Notes: generated by a model not told the origin, from the letters alone. A DNA stretch of 64,000 bases from Bacteroidales bacterium (GCA_017469845.1 JAFUFP010000041.1:1-64000); one strand, 5' to 3'. Positions 24,173-35,339 are shown, counted from the first letter of the stretch. Numbers and translations are program-made.

Positions 24173-25850
24173 AAGTTTTACACTTCGTGGTGACTTCTCG
24201 GTTTTGGGCCCCACGGATTTTATATAGCACCTTGATGCCCTGGGGATGTCGAGGATATCCTGGATGACTTCCAGTTCTTTCTCCGGTACAGAAGATTTCC
24301 TTATTGCGTGCATCCGTCCGTCAACGGGTTCACCGGTTATCGTCACCCTGTGCTGGGTGTTCATTATCCTGAGGAGTTCGGTCCAGCTGTAGTTTATCCC
24401 GCCCTTCTTCAGTTCGTGCCTTACGTAGGATACTATCCAATATGCCAGCAGCGTCAGATTGATGTGCGCCTTTATCCCATTGTCGGTCTTGTGGAAGATC
24501 GGTCTGAAGTCAAGATCCCCCTTCAGCACCGAGAACGCTTCCTCTACGACACTGACCACGTTGTAGTACGCCCAGACGGCGCTGAGGTCACTTATGTCCA
24601 GATCGGTCCCGAGGAAGTATTTGCCGTGGCTCTTGACCTCCTCTTCTTCGACTTCGGCGTTCCTTTCTATTGTCATGGTCACAGCGCTGCGTTTGGCCCC
24701 CTTGCCGTCATCGTATCCTATGGTCACGGTGAGGCACTTGGCCACGGAGGCGTATTTGGACCTCACCCGTCCGAGCCGGCGGTTCACGGCCTCGGCGTTC
24801 TTCACGCCGCCCTTGGTCTCGATTCCCTTCTTTATTTTGAGGGGCTCGATCTCGTATCTCTCGATGGCCTGGTCATACATCGCCCTTTCCTCGGCCCCGC
24901 TTGCATATCTTGGATGAGGACATCTTCCCCTCGAAATGGCTGTTCGTCAAGTTGATGATGACGACGGCGTCCTTGAGGCCGAACAGGATGGATACCCTCT
25001 CGTGGAGGTAGTCCCCCATCTCCTCGTGGCATCCGTACAGGCGTACAGGCGCAGGGCGCTTTCGTAGAGGTCGTCCTTGGTGATCTCTCCGTCGGCGAAA
25101 TTGAACATCTCATTGAGCGAGGATTCCCTCAGAAAATATTTCGAGGTGGCTAGTTCCGATCCGGGGGCGACAGCCCTCGCTATGATCTGCATGACCGCAA
25201 TGTCGGCGTACCTCTCTTCCCAGCCCATACTTCTTACGAGGACGTCGCGGATACCGAGTTTCTTCGTCACCTCGTGGCAAACATGCTCGGCCCTCTCGGA
25301 CCTCACCTTCTCGGCGTTTTTGGAACGAAGCTTCAAATCCGCCCGGACCTCCCTCGCCTGTTCGACGCGCTTCGCCCTCTCGGCGGCAAGCGACGCCTTC
25401 TTCGCCTGCGAGGCCGCTTCCTCGACCTGCTTCGAGGCCAGCCATTCCTCGTACAAACGGTAAGCCTCGTCGATTATCTCCTGCGGAATGAACATCTCGA
25501 AGGGCTCGCCCTTCTGGAGGCTGGTCAATGCGGATGCGAGATGCCTGCGGTACTTCAGGTCAGCACAGGAGGGGAGCTCGCCCAGGTACATGACCGGACG
25601 TTTCTGGGTCTCGCCATTCTCGTCACGGTACGATTCGATCAGACGATAAGTGTAATAGGGCAGCAGGACATTCCTGTCGTCCTCCGATTGCCAGGCATGT
25701 CTGGTGGGTTTGATATGCATGACACAAAGTTCGCAAACACTTCCAAAAACGACAAGCGCCGGGTGGGTCCCACAAGATCGGGATTTGGGATCCTCTTCTC
25801 GAATTGGTCTCGTTTGGAACAAAGATTCTTTCCCAAACGGCAATTATCAA
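24173..25850 (-). mobile_element. Decayed IS of the IS1634/IS4 superfamily
   Basis: The left terminal repeat AAGTTTTACACTT (24173-24185) is identical to that of the complete IS at 15161. The transposase would begin near 25720 (MHIKPTRHAWQSEDD) and is broken. First, an 8-base tandem duplication (25035-25042 and 25043-25050) shifts the frame; removing one copy restores LYGCHEEMGDYLHERVS. Second, after a stop following KICKRGRGKGDV the text jumps to the C-terminal third (VVEEAFSVLKGDLDFRP), so the central catalytic part appears deleted. No right terminal repeat was found; the end coordinate is approximate. Confidence 0.75.
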
Positions 25851-25859
25851 GAGGTTTTC

Positions 25860-26235
25860 CCTCCTTTTGACAACAACTAGCTTACCCCTCATGCAATGTG
25901 GGTTAGCGCTCATCAGCGACTGCGTATAACCGAAGACCTTCGTAAGCGCCATGCTTACGTCCCGTATGCCCTTCCTCATCATTAGGAGTTGATGGTCGCG
26001 ATGATGTCAGAAAGGATCTTCCCCCTCACGGCCTCGTCGGTCCATTTCCTGAGCGGGAGCAGCTGCAGGTACTCTTTCGAGGTCTTGATGACCGATTCTA
26101 TCTCGGTCCTCCCGAAATACCTGCCCTACACTTGCTGCACCCCTCCGCCATCCCGTGTGGCCAGGAGGACGAAGTACCCGAATCTCTTGGACGTCCACTC
26201 ATTGTCGGTCTTCTTCATCCGGCATCCAGGGAAGC
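25860..26235 (-). pseudogene. Transposase C-terminal remnant
   Basis: Reading from 26230 downward the frame gives KKTDNEWTSKRFGYFVLLA, a stop, then GRYFGRTEIESVIKTSKEYL and KWTDEAVRGKILSDIIATI, and in the next frame RKGIRDVSMALTKVFGYTQS. The RTEIESVIKTSKEYL and RGKILSDII parts resemble the C-terminal DDE helix region of IS4-superfamily transposases. At least one stop and one frameshift mark it as dead. It is a different element from the neighbouring decayed IS. Confidence 0.5.
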
Positions 26236-26253
26236 CCAGAAGGGATACTCCTA

Positions 26254-26285
26254 GCGGACAACTGCCCGTGAGAGGAGTTGTCCGC
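26254..26285. repeat. 10-bp inverted repeat in IS debris
   Basis: GCGGACAACT (26254-26263) and AGTTGTCCGC (26276-26285) are perfect complements around a 12-base loop. The repeat sits exactly between two oppositely oriented transposase fragments, so it may be a fused or nested element end. Confidence 0.55.
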
Positions 26286-26541
26286 CGAATACGAGAAGTC
26301 CCTGAAGAACTACAAGGAGGGAGCCGGCAACGTCAGTTCGCGGGCGATTCTGGCCTCCGCCATGGTGAAGCACATAATCGGCCTGTCGGACGAGAACACG
26401 ATAAAGGAGAAACAGCGCAATCCTTACTACCAGTATCTCGCGGGAAGGGAGTTCTTCGGCTACGACCGCCGTTTAGACCCTTCCTTGTTCGTGACGATAA
26501 GGAAGATGCCGACCTGCGAGAAATCAGAGCCCTTCAACATA
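26278..26541 (+). pseudogene. Transposase N-terminal remnant, IS5/IS1182-like
   Basis: On the plus strand the frame reads SAEYEKSLKNYKEG, then VKHIIGLSDENTIKE, RNPYYQYLAGREFFGYD and LDPSLFVTIRK. The pattern of a helix, ENPYYQYFxG-like motif and DPSLFVxIRKR is the N-terminal domain of IS5/IS1182-type transposases (DUF772). Only about 88 codons remain. It ends at, and slightly overlaps, the ilvE stop, so insertion stopped at the very end of the amino-acid operon. Confidence 0.6.
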
Positions 26542-27567
26542 ATGGCACCAGCCGTGCGTGTCTTCCAATTCTCCGAACTGGATTCCTGTGATTCTGTTGT
26601 ACAACTTGGTACATACAGGGCCGACAACACCGTCCGGCATGAAACGGAATGTCCTGTCCACCTTGTCCTCTTCGAGTACCGGCTTCATATCAATATGTGA
26701 CATGGGCGTAATTACAACGGCTGTTCCGCAAGCTCCGGCCTCTTCGAACTCATCCAGCTCATCAACCGGAATAGGACGCTTTTCCACTTCCATTCCGAAG
26801 TCAGCCGCAACCTCCTGCAAGGTCTTATTCGTGATCGAGGGAAGTACACTGTCCGAAAGAGGTGTCACATACTTATTGCCCTTGATTCCAAAGAAATTCG
26901 AGGAACCGAACTCATCGACATATTCCCTCGTTGCGGAGTTGAGATACAGGAGCTCGGTGTACCCCTGCTCATGGGCTATCTTGTAGGGTTTGAAAGTACA
27001 GGCATAGTTAGCTCCAATCTTGTAGCTTCCTGACCCCTTCGGCGCCGCTCTGTCATAGTTCCCGGGGACGACTCCCGCGAAAGACTTGAGGTGCTCTCCG
27101 TAATATGACCCCACAGGAGCACACATGACGGCGAATATGGCCTCGGGATACGGAACCAGCTGCATCTGAGGATGGACTCCTATCAGAAGGGGACGAAGGT
27201 ACATGGACGCCTTATGTCCGTAAGGAGGAAGGAACTCCATATTGTTGCGAATGCATTCTTCACACATTTTGAAGAACATCTCCTTGTCGGGGCAAGGCAT
27301 ACCGAGATAGTCAGCCGTCCTCTGGAGACGGGCTGCATTCTGATCCGGCCTGAAGATGGCGACTCTGCCGTCTTTCTGTCTGAACGCCTTCAATCCTTCG
27401 AAACAAGATATCGCATAATGGTTCATCTGTGCGAAAGGGTCAAGCGTGAAGAAGAAGTCCTCGGTCACTTTAATGGGTGACCATTCCCCGTTGACATAGT
27501 GGGAAAGAATAAGTGTACGGGTCCTGTATGCGTCGAATCCCAGGGAATCCCAATCAATTGCTGCCAT
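26524..27567 (-). CDS. ilvE: Branched-chain amino acid aminotransferase
   Basis: This 347-residue class IV aminotransferase transfers amino groups between glutamate and the 2-keto acids of Leu, Ile and Val. Family landmarks include HYASCFEGLKAFR-like text (HYAISCFEGLKAFR), the region YKIGANYACTFKP with the PLP lysine expected in KIGANY, and SSNFFGIK near EFGSSNFF. It is the last gene of the ilv-leu operon, 44 bases after leuB. The C-terminus ends HYVEGL right where a transposase fragment begins, so the final two or three residues may have been altered by the insertion. Confidence 0.92.
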   Translation of the reverse strand: MAAIDWDSLGFDAYRTRTLILSHYVNGEWSPIKVTEDFFFTLDPFAQMNHYAISCFEGLKAFRQKDGRVAIFRPDQNAARLQRTADYLGMPCPDKEMFFKMCEECIRNNMEFLPPYGHKASMYLRPLLIGVHPQMQLVPYPEAIFAVMCAPVGSYYGEHLKSFAGVVPGNYDRAAPKGSGSYKIGANYACTFKPYKIAHEQGYTELLYLNSATREYVDEFGSSNFFGIKGNKYVTPLSDSVLPSITNKTLQEVAADFGMEVEKRPIPVDELDEFEEAGACGTAVVITPMSHIDMKPVLEEDKVDRTFRFMPDGVVGPVCTKLYNRITGIQFGELEDTHGWCHYVEGL

Positions 27568-27611
27568 ATCTTAATGTTTTTTGTTTGTCAAATCCGTTAT
27601 TTATTCCGCCG

Positions 27612-28670
27612 TTAAATGTGCGCCGCAATCCAATCTCCGACCTCCGATGTGGAATAAGCCTTTCCTCCATTCGCCAGATCCTCGGTAACTACCCCTTCGT
27701 CGATTGATGATGCTACAGCCTTCCTTATAGCCGCACCTTCTTCCATGAGGCCGAAAGCATATTCGAACATCATAGCAGCCGAAAGAATGGCAGCAACCGG
27801 GTTCGCTATATTCTTTCCTGCAGCCTGAGGATAAGATCCGTGTATAGGTTCGAAAAGACTGGTATGCTCACCTACCGATGCGGATGCCAGAAGTCCCATC
27901 GATCCGGATATGCAGCTGGCCTCATCGGTCAGGATATCTCCGAAAGTGTTCTCGGTCACAATCACATCGAAGAACTTGGGGCAGCGGATAAGCTGCATCG
28001 CGGCATTGTCGACGAACATGTAATCCACCTTGACCTCGGGATAAGAGGGTTCCATTTCCTGTGCAACCTGCCTCCAAAGCCTGGAAGATTCCAGCACATT
28101 GGCCTTATCCACTACAGTGAGATGTTTGCGACGGCGCATGGCATATTCGAAAGAGAGTTTCAGGATCCTCTCAATCTCATAACGGCTGTAGATACAGGTG
28201 TCATATGCAGTATTGCCGTCATCCTTTCTTCCCTTCTCTCCGAAATACATACCTCCGGTAAGTTCCCTTATGCACATGAAATCAGCTCCGTCAACGAGTT
28301 CTGTTTTGAGGGGAGACTTATGGGCAAGGGACTTGAAGGTCTCCACCGGACGGAGGTTGGCATAAAGACCCAGCTTTTTCCTTATGGCAAGAAGCCCCTG
28401 CTCGGGGCGCACCTTCGCTGTGGGATCATTGTCATACTTGGGGTCTCCTACGGCCCCGAAAAGCACTGCATCGCTCTGCATGCAGATATTGTGTGTTTCT
28501 TCGGGGTATGCATCGCCATAACGGTCTATAGCACAAGCGCCTACATATCCAAAAGTATATTCTGCCTCATGGGAGAACTTCTTGCAAACGGCGTCAACCG
28601 CTTTCGCAGCCTGTTCTATGACTTCCGGTCCGATTCCATCACCGGGCAATTTAGCTATCTTGAGTTTCAT
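27612..28670 (-). CDS. leuB: 3-isopropylmalate dehydrogenase
   Basis: The 352-residue protein oxidises and decarboxylates 3-isopropylmalate in leucine synthesis. It begins [14 protein letters not shown], carries [14 protein letters not shown] with the substrate-binding arginine, the [14 protein letters not shown] segment and the NAD-binding [18 protein letters not shown] motif. The start overlaps the end of the preceding synthase gene by 20 bases. Length and motifs are normal. Confidence 0.95.
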   Translation of the reverse strand: MKLKIAKLPGDGIGPEVIEQAAKAVDAVCKKFSHEAEYTFGYVGACAIDRYGDAYPEETHNICMQSDAVLFGAVGDPKYDNDPTAKVRPEQGLLAIRKKLGLYANLRPVETFKSLAHKSPLKTELVDGADFMCIRELTGGMYFGEKGRKDDGNTAYDTCIYSRYEIERILKLSFEYAMRRRKHLTVVDKANVLESSRLWRQVAQEMEPSYPEVKVDYMFVDNAAMQLIRCPKFFDVIVTENTFGDILTDEASCISGSMGLLASASVGEHTSLFEPIHGSYPQAAGKNIANPVAAILSAAMMFEYAFGLMEEGAAIRKAVASSIDEGVVTEDLANGGKAYSTSEVGDWIAAHI

Positions 28671-30186
28671 CTTTATTGAAATTTTCTATGATGTTCAACA
28701 TTTTTACGGTAGCCTTGATGGCGGCCTCCGCCTGGTCGGAGTCGATACCTCTTGTCTTGAATCCTCTTCCTTCCATATCCCAGGTGATCGTGGTCTCGAC
28801 AAGAGCGTCGGTCTTTCCTCCCGGCGGTATCTTCACCACGTAATCCGTTAGTCTGGGGTGCTTTTTGCCGAGGCTGTCGTATATCTTCCAAAGGGCCTTC
28901 ATAAAGGCATCATACTGGCCGTCTCCGGCCGAAGAGTCTTCATACTGTTCTCCCCTTATGTCTATCCTGAGATTCGCTACAGGCCGCATTCCTCGGGTAA
29001 GCTGGAGTGTGTAATTCACGATCTTGATGAGGTCCTGGGTATTCTCCCTTTTCAGCACGTCCGCGACGATGTAAGGGAGATCCTCCGGAGAAAGGGATTC
29101 TTTCTTGTCACCAAGTTCCACGACCCTCTCGGTAACGGCCTTCATCTGCTCGGGGGAGAGATTGATTCCCAATTCTTCGAGATTCTTCACGATATTGGCC
29201 TTTCCGCTGGTCTTTCCGAGGGCATAGTGACGATGTCGGCCGAAACGCTCCGGCATTAGGGCATTCTGGTACAGTCCGCCCTTCTTGTCCCCGTCCGCAT
29301 GTACTCCGCTTGTCTGCGTGAAAGCGAATTCCCCCACAAGAGGTCTGTTCGAGGGAATCCTCACTCCCGAAATTGTCTCCACGTACCGGCAGACTCTCAT
29401 TAGGGCCTTCTCGTTCAAGGTGTTTTCGACCTTGAGGTGATCATTGAGGATACCGATAGCGCTGGCGACCGCAAGGTTTCCGGTTCTTTCCCCAAGGCCG
29501 TTCACGGTCGTATGGATTCCGGAGAATCCGGCCTTCACCGCCTCGAAAGTATTGGCCGCAGCAAGGTCGTAATCATTGTGCGCATGAAAATCCAGATGAC
29601 GGTCCGGATACCTTGAGACCATATCGGCGCAGAATGCGACCGTCTGTGAAGGATTGAGGATACCGAGGGTGTCGGGAAGCATGAACCTTCTGACCGGAGA
29701 ATCTTTCAGTCCGTCCAGGATGAAATATACATACTCCGGAGAATCCACCATCCCACCGGACCAATCCTCGAGATACACGTTGACAGAAAGGCCCCGGTCG
29801 GTGGCCATCCGGATATTCCTCCGCACATCTTCCAGATGCTGCTCGGGGGTCTTGCGGAGTTGTCCGGTGACATGACGGAGGGACCCTTTCATCAGAAGGT
29901 TCATCACTTTCCCTCCTGAAGAAACGATCCAGTCTATCGAAAGGCCGTCATCTACAAATCCTAGGGCCTCCACCTTATCAAGACAGCCGGCTCCTTCAGC
30001 CCATGAGCATATCTTCGAGAAAGCCTGCTTCTCTCCTTGTGACACTCGGGCGGAACAGACCTCTATACGGTTTACCTTCAGCTCCTCGAGCAGAAGTCTC
30101 GCGATCGCAAGCTTCTCGTCGGCGTTGAATGATACTCCGGCAGTCTGCTCCCCGTCACGGAGAGTGGTGTCCATCACCTCTATCAT
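28651..30186 (-). CDS. 2-isopropylmalate synthase/citramalate synthase family enzyme (second paralogue)
   Basis: Starting at the ATG at 30186 (four-base overlap with leuD), the 511-residue protein begins [20 protein letters not shown], the DRE-TIM metallolyase signature, has [12 protein letters not shown] metal ligands and [11 protein letters not shown], and a C-terminal LeuA-type regulatory domain from about residue 390. It is distinct from the LeuA at 32188-33684. The paralogue may make citramalate from pyruvate for isoleucine, which would explain the absence of ilvA in the operon, or a second isopropylmalate. Substrate choice cannot be read from the sequence by eye. Confidence 0.85.
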   Translation of the reverse strand: MIEVMDTTLRDGEQTAGVSFNADEKLAIARLLLEELKVNRIEVCSARVSQGEKQAFSKICSWAEGAGCLDKVEALGFVDDGLSIDWIVSSGGKVMNLLMKGSLRHVTGQLRKTPEQHLEDVRRNIRMATDRGLSVNVYLEDWSGGMVDSPEYVYFILDGLKDSPVRRFMLPDTLGILNPSQTVAFCADMVSRYPDRHLDFHAHNDYDLAAANTFEAVKAGFSGIHTTVNGLGERTGNLAVASAIGILNDHLKVENTLNEKALMRVCRYVETISGVRIPSNRPLVGEFAFTQTSGVHADGDKKGGLYQNALMPERFGRHRHYALGKTSGKANIVKNLEELGINLSPEQMKAVTERVVELGDKKESLSPEDLPYIVADVLKRENTQDLIKIVNYTLQLTRGMRPVANLRIDIRGEQYEDSSAGDGQYDAFMKALWKIYDSLGKKHPRLTDYVVKIPPGGKTDALVETTITWDMEGRGFKTRGIDSDQAEAAIKATVKMLNIIENFNKDETQDS

Positions 30187-30779
30187 AGCGCTTTCTTTTC
30201 GTACTGTTCGATCTTTTCTTTCTGGAGAACGAGATAATCTATGTCGTCGAGCCCGTTCATCAGACAATATTTCTTGTAGGCGTTGAGTTCGAACTCTTCG
30301 CTCCTTCCGGATGAAAGAAGGGTTACGGTCTGTGCAGGGACGTCTACCCTCACCTTTGTCTTCGGATCCGCCTGCACAGCTGACAGAATCTCCGACAGGA
30401 AATCGGGGGACACCACAACGGGCAGCACGAAGTTGTTGAGTTCATTATTCTTGTGGATATCAGCGAAGAAGCTGGAAATGACCACTTTGAAGCCATACCC
30501 GGCAATCGCCCAAGCGGCATGCTCGCGGCTTGAACCGCTGCCGAAGTTCTTTCCGGCGACAAGGATTTCCCCACCGTATGCGGGATTGTTCAGAACGAAG
30601 TCCTCGTTGACGGTCCCGTCAGGATGATAGCGCCAATCACGGAAAAGGTTCTCACCGAAGAAACTCTCATCCCTTGTCGTTGCCTTGAGGAAACGTGCCG
30701 GGATTATCTGGTCGGTATCGACGTTCTCAAGCGGAAGGGGAACGCAGGTGCTCTCTATTATGTTGAATTTCTGCTTCAT
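30183..30779 (-). CDS. leuD: 3-isopropylmalate dehydratase small subunit
   Basis: From the ATG at 30779 this 198-residue protein begins MKQKFNIIESTCVPLPLENVDTD and contains QIIPARFL and GSGSSREHAAWA, the hallmark of the aconitase small-subunit swivel domain. It pairs with LeuC to isomerise 2- to 3-isopropylmalate. The open frame extends far upstream into leuC, but that extension is shadow. It lies 11 bases after leuC. Confidence 0.95.
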   Translation of the reverse strand: MKQKFNIIESTCVPLPLENVDTDQIIPARFLKATTRDESFFGENLFRDWRYHPDGTVNEDFVLNNPAYGGEILVAGKNFGSGSSREHAAWAIAGYGFKVVISSFFADIHKNNELNNFVLPVVVSPDFLSEILSAVQADPKTKVRVDVPAQTVTLLSSGRSEEFELNAYKKYCLMNGLDDIDYLVLQKEKIEQYEKKAL

Positions 30780-30790
30780 GACGGTATCTT

Positions 30791-32185
30791 CTATAAAAGT
30801 GTACGTGGATCGGTGATACAGCCGGTAACTGCAGCCGCAGCGGCGACAAGGGGACTGGCGAGAAGGGTTCTCGAACCGGGGCCCTGACGGCCCTCGAAGT
30901 TCCTGTTCGACGTCGAAACGCTGTATTTCCCGGAAGGGATCTTGTCGTCGTTCATGGCCAGACATGCGGAGCATCCGGGTTGACGGATTTCGAAACCGGC
31001 ATCTTCAAGCACCTTGTCAAGCCCTTCCGCCTCTATCTGTTTCCACACCTCCCAAGAACCGGGAACCAACCATGCGGTGACTCCTTCCGCCTTTTTGCGT
31101 CCTTTCGCAATGGAGGCGAAGGCCCTGAAGTCCTCTATCCTTCCGTTGGTGCAGGCTCCGAGGAAAACGTAATCTATCTTATGGCCGAGAAGTTTCTCTC
31201 CAGGAGCGAATCCCATATAGGAGAGTGACTTCTTGAAAGAGGCGTGACCTTCTTCCGGGATGCTGTCAAGTGAAGGGATATTCCCGTCTATGGCCATACC
31301 CATCCCTGGATTCGTTCCGTACGTTATCATCGGGGCTATATCTTCGGCGGCGAAGACGATCTCCTTGTCGAAAACCGCATCTTCTCCGCTCTTAAGGGTC
31401 TCCCAGTAAGCGACAGCCTTGTCCCAAGCTTCGCCCTTGGGTGCGTATTCTCTGCCCTTGAGGTACTCGAACGTCGTTTTGTCCGGGGCGATGAAGCCTC
31501 CTCTTGCACCCATCTCGATGGAAAGATTGCAAAGCGAAAGCCTTCCTTCCATGGACATCTCCCTGATGACATTTCCGGCGTATTCGATGAAATACCCCGT
31601 TGCGCCGCTCGTTGTGAGACGCTTCATGATATAAAGGGCGATATCCTTAGGGGTAACGCATTTGCCGAGTTTGCCTTCCACCCTTATCCTCATGGATTTG
31701 GGTTTCTGCTGAAGGATGCACTGTGAAGCCATGACCATCTCAACTTCGCTGGTACCGATACCGAAAGCGACAGCACCCATTGCGCCATGTGTCGACGTGT
31801 GGGAATCTCCGCAAACGATAGTCATTCCGGGCAGCGAAAGACCCCTCTCCGGTCCCACGACATGGATGATTCCGTTGCGGGGGTCCATCATCCCGAAATG
31901 AGTCAGACCGAATTCCTTCGCATTGGCGGCAAGAGTGTCAACCTGCTTCTTGGAAATGGGATCCTCGATAGGTTTGTCCTGGTCATGGGTCGGGGTGTTG
32001 TGGTCCGGCATGCAGAAGATCTTCTCCGGGCGGAGACATTTCAAGCCTCTGGACTTCATCCCTTCAAAAGCCTGCGGGCTGGTCACCTCATGGCAATAAA
32101 GGCGGTCAATATAAAGCTGTGTAGGTCCGTCCTTGATGATGTCCACCACGTGCGAATCCCAAATCTTGTCAAAAAGTGTGTTCAT
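30791..32185 (-). CDS. leuC: 3-isopropylmalate dehydratase large subunit
   Basis: From the ATG at 32185 this 464-residue aconitase-family subunit begins [14 protein letters not shown]. The 4Fe-4S cluster cysteines appear in [14 protein letters not shown] and in the CSACLAM segment. [21 protein letters not shown] is also typical. Together with LeuD it catalyses the second step of leucine synthesis. It starts two bases after leuA stops. Confidence 0.95.
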   Translation of the reverse strand: MNTLFDKIWDSHVVDIIKDGPTQLYIDRLYCHEVTSPQAFEGMKSRGLKCLRPEKIFCMPDHNTPTHDQDKPIEDPISKKQVDTLAANAKEFGLTHFGMMDPRNGIIHVVGPERGLSLPGMTIVCGDSHTSTHGAMGAVAFGIGTSEVEMVMASQCILQQKPKSMRIRVEGKLGKCVTPKDIALYIMKRLTTSGATGYFIEYAGNVIREMSMEGRLSLCNLSIEMGARGGFIAPDKTTFEYLKGREYAPKGEAWDKAVAYWETLKSGEDAVFDKEIVFAAEDIAPMITYGTNPGMGMAIDGNIPSLDSIPEEGHASFKKSLSYMGFAPGEKLLGHKIDYVFLGACTNGRIEDFRAFASIAKGRKKAEGVTAWLVPGSWEVWKQIEAEGLDKVLEDAGFEIRQPGCSACLAMNDDKIPSGKYSVSTSNRNFEGRQGPGSRTLLASPLVAAAAAVTGCITDPRTLL

Positions 32186-32187
32186 TG

Positions 32188-33684
32188 CTAGTCTGCGAAC
32201 TTGTTGATACAATCGACATATGCTTCGATGGAGGCCGATACGATATCCGTGTTGGCACCGAAGCCGTAATACAGTTTCCCTTCGTTCTCCACCTGCATGT
32301 GAACCTTGCAGCAGTCATCCGAACCCTTGGACACACCCTGGATGGTGAACTCGTTGATGGTGATTTGGCGTCTCACTATCTGCCTGAGAGCGTTGATCGC
32401 CGCATCCACGGGGCCATTGCCGGTAGCTGCGGCTTCGAACTTCTCCCCGGCGATGTCAAGACCGATCGATGCTACCGGTTTCATTCCGATGCCGCTTGTA
32501 GCCTGGAGCCAATCAACCTTGATGTGATGGTTGTGGGCGCGGTCCGCTCCTGCGAGCATCAGGATATCGTCATCATGGATCTCCTTCTTGCGGTCGGCGA
32601 GCTTCAGGAACTCCTCGTAGACCTTGTCCAGTTTTTCGTCACTGAGCGAAACTCCCAGAACCTCGAGACGGTATTTGAGGGCGGCATGACCGCTCCTGGC
32701 CGTAAGCACGATGGAGTTGTTGTCGATTCCGACGTCCTTGGGGTCTATGATTTCATAGGTGCTGGTATTCTTCAGCACTCCGTCCTGGTGGATACCGGAA
32801 GAATGGGCGAAGGCGTTCTTGCCGACGATGGCCTTGTTCGGCTGGACCGGCATATTCATAAGGGAGGAAACCATTCGGCTGACCGGATAGATCCTGGTGG
32901 TGTTGATATTGGTGGAGAGGTCTATGTCCCTGTGCGAACGCAGGATCATCGCCACCTCCTCAAGAGCGGTATTACCGGCTCTTTCACCGATTCCGTTGAT
33001 TGTCACTTCGCACTGTCTGGCTCCGTTGAGAAGTCCCGACATCGTGTTGGCCGTAGCCATTCCGAGATCGTTGTGGCAATGCGTTGAGATTATCGCATTC
33101 TCTATTCCGGCGACGTGGTCACAGAGGTATTTAATCTTCGCTCCGTATTCGGCCGGAAGACAGTATCCGGTCGTGTCGGGTATGTTGACGACGGTGGCGC
33201 CTGCCTTTATGACGGCCTCTACCACCTTCGCCAGATACTCATTGTCGGTCCGGCCTGCGTCCTCGGCGTAGAACTCCACATCCTCAACATACTTCTTGGC
33301 GTATTTCACGGCACGGACAGCCCTCTCCAGAATCTCATCCCGGTTCGATCCGAACTTGTAGCGGATATGGTAATCCGAAGTCCCGATACCGGTATGGATC
33401 CTTCCGCGCTTGGCATATTTGAGGGCTTCGGCGGCCACATCGATGTCCTTTTCCACGGCCCTCGTAAGGGCGCAGATCGTAGGCCATGTGACTGCCTTGG
33501 AAATCTCTACCACAGAGTTGAAGTCTCCCGGACTGGATACCGGGAAACCCGCCTCTATGACATCGACTCCCAGCTGCTCAAGCGCTTTGGCCACCTCGAT
33601 CTTCTCAACAGTGTTGAGTTGGCATCCGGGGACTTGCTCCCCGTCCCTCAAGGTGGTGTCGAAAATATAAACCCTGTCGCTCAT
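32188..33684 (-). CDS. leuA: 2-isopropylmalate synthase
   Basis: This 498-residue enzyme condenses acetyl-CoA with 2-ketoisovalerate. It begins [17 protein letters not shown], has [15 protein letters not shown] with the metal histidines and [10 protein letters not shown], and a C-terminal regulatory domain normally bound by leucine for feedback inhibition. It sits between ilvC and leuC in the operon. The sequence is of normal length and complete. Confidence 0.93.
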   Translation of the reverse strand: MSDRVYIFDTTLRDGEQVPGCQLNTVEKIEVAKALEQLGVDVIEAGFPVSSPGDFNSVVEISKAVTWPTICALTRAVEKDIDVAAEALKYAKRGRIHTGIGTSDYHIRYKFGSNRDEILERAVRAVKYAKKYVEDVEFYAEDAGRTDNEYLAKVVEAVIKAGATVVNIPDTTGYCLPAEYGAKIKYLCDHVAGIENAIISTHCHNDLGMATANTMSGLLNGARQCEVTINGIGERAGNTALEEVAMILRSHRDIDLSTNINTTRIYPVSRMVSSLMNMPVQPNKAIVGKNAFAHSSGIHQDGVLKNTSTYEIIDPKDVGIDNNSIVLTARSGHAALKYRLEVLGVSLSDEKLDKVYEEFLKLADRKKEIHDDDILMLAGADRAHNHHIKVDWLQATSGIGMKPVASIGLDIAGEKFEAAATGNGPVDAAINALRQIVRRQITINEFTIQGVSKGSDDCCKVHMQVENEGKLYYGFGANTDIVSASIEAYVDCINKFAD

Positions 33685-33715
33685 TGGATGGAGTTCTTTT
33701 CTTGTTCTTCAAAAA

Positions 33716-34759
33716 CTAGTCGTTCTCAGGACGGAGCTTGCGTACCGCGGCACCGGTTCTCCAGAGTTCGCTGTCACGCAGAGCCTTGAGTTCCTTCTCC
33801 AGTCCTTCACGGTAACCGGGCTTGGAGTTGGAGTCGATGGAAATCTGGGCCTCGTTTCCGCTGGCGACACTTTCGTAGAGTTTCTCGAAAACGGGTTTTG
33901 TGGCGTCGTGGAAAGGTCCCATCCAATCAAGGGCGCCTCTCTGTGCCGTAGTTGAGCAGTTGGCGTACATCCAATCCATTCCCTTCTCGGCGAAAAGCGG
34001 CATAAGGGACTGGGTGAGTTCCTCCACAGTCTCGTTGAAAGCCTCGGAAGGGGAGTGTCCGTGCTCACGGAGAGTCTCGTACTGGGCAAGGAGGATTCCC
34101 TGGATCGCACCCATGAGGGTTCCCCTTTCTCCAGTAAGGTCTGAGTACACTTCCCTCTTGAAATCGGTCTCGAAGAGATATCCTGAACCTACTCCGATAC
34201 CAAGGGCGAGTGTGCGGTCAAGAGCCTTTCCGGTGGCGTCCTGATAGACGGCATAGGAAGAGTTGATTCCCCTTCCTTCCAGGAAAAGACGGCGGAGGGA
34301 TGTTCCTGAGCCCTTCGGGGCGACCATGATGACATCCACGTCCTTGGGAGGGACGATACCTGTGCGGTCGTTGTAGGTGATTCCGAAACCGTGTGAGAAA
34401 TACAGCGCCTTGCCGGGGGTGAGATGTTTCTTGACCGTAGGCCATACGGCTATCTGTGCGGCATCGGAGACGAGGAACTCGATGATGGTTCCCTTTTCGC
34501 AAGCCTCCTCGATATCGAAGAGAGTCTCTCCGGGTACCCAACCGTCGGCGACAGCCTTATCATAGGTTTTTCCCTTCCGCTGTCCGACAATGACTTTGAA
34601 ACCGTTGTCCTTGAGGTTCAGAGACTGTCCGGGACCCTGTACGCCATAACCGATAACAGCTATGACCTCGTCCTTGAGTACCTGCTGTGCTTTTTCGAGG
34701 GTGAATTCCTCGCGGGTGACTACATTCTCGATCACTCCGCCAAAATCAATCTTTGCCAT
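33716..34759 (-). CDS. ilvC: Ketol-acid reductoisomerase
   Basis: The 347-residue protein has the Rossmann region VIGYGVQGPGQSLNLKDNGF followed by a VIVGQRKGKTYD loop, and the metal site in YSDLTGERGTLMGAIQG. It converts acetolactate or acetohydroxybutyrate using a nicotinamide cofactor. The length is that of the short Bacteroidota form. It lies seven bases after ilvN. Confidence 0.95.
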   Translation of the reverse strand: MAKIDFGGVIENVVTREEFTLEKAQQVLKDEVIAVIGYGVQGPGQSLNLKDNGFKVIVGQRKGKTYDKAVADGWVPGETLFDIEEACEKGTIIEFLVSDAAQIAVWPTVKKHLTPGKALYFSHGFGITYNDRTGIVPPKDVDVIMVAPKGSGTSLRRLFLEGRGINSSYAVYQDATGKALDRTLALGIGVGSGYLFETDFKREVYSDLTGERGTLMGAIQGILLAQYETLREHGHSPSEAFNETVEELTQSLMPLFAEKGMDWMYANCSTTAQRGALDWMGPFHDATKPVFEKLYESVASGNEAQISIDSNSKPGYREGLEKELKALRDSELWRTGAAVRKLRPEND

Positions 34760-34766
34760 TGTTCGT

Positions 34767-35336
34767 TTATTGTTTATTTGTTTGTTTCCTGTATTTTTCC
34801 GCCTCCCTCTCCCTCTTCTGGAGGAACTTGAAGACCGGCTCCTGCATCGCCCTTGATACCGCGATCCTTCCCGAACGGACGAATTGCCTCACGCCATACT
34901 CCTTGAGCTCATCATAAAGGGCGGCGGTCTCTGTCGTGTGGCCCGTCTTCTGGATGACGGTGAAGGTCTTGTTCATTTCAACTATCCTTGCGTGGTACCG
35001 GTTGAGAAGTCCCTCGATATCATCACACTTGAGAAGGTCTTCCGTCAGTATCTTATACAGGGCAAGCTCCCTGTACACAATCTTTTCAGCGGTATAGAAG
35101 AACGCCTTCACTACGTCTACCCTCTTCTCGATCTGCTGGACCACTTCCTTGATCTTCTTTTCGGTTGCATCGGTCACTATCGTTATGTTGTGTATGCCTT
35201 CCATCGATGACGCTCCGGCGGAAAGGCTCCAGATGCTGAGACTGCGCCTTGTGAAAATATTGGATATCTGCGCAAGAAGACCGATCTGGTTCTCCGTATA
35301 TATAGTTACGGTATATGTCCTGACTTCGTTTTCCAT
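34767..35336 (-). CDS. ilvN: Acetolactate synthase small (regulatory) subunit
   Basis: The 189-residue protein starts with an ACT domain (YTVTIYTENQIGLLAQISNIFTR pattern, about residues 8-30) and has the C-terminal ALS-associated domain. It binds valine and controls the large subunit encoded three bases upstream. The last 30 residues are highly charged. Confidence 0.92.
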   Translation of the reverse strand: MENEVRTYTVTIYTENQIGLLAQISNIFTRRSLSIWSLSAGASSMEGIHNITIVTDATEKKIKEVVQQIEKRVDVVKAFFYTAEKIVYRELALYKILTEDLLKCDDIEGLLNRYHARIVEMNKTFTVIQKTGHTTETAALYDELKEYGVRQFVRSGRIAVSRAMQEPVFKFLQKREREAEKYRKQTNKQ

Positions 35337-35339
35337 ACT

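Noticed and set aside
30780..30974. Upstream extension of leuD into leuC
   Set aside because: The extra 65 residues are basic and unlike any LeuD; the internal ATG at 30779 starts with the normal family sequence and leaves an 11-base gap to leuC.
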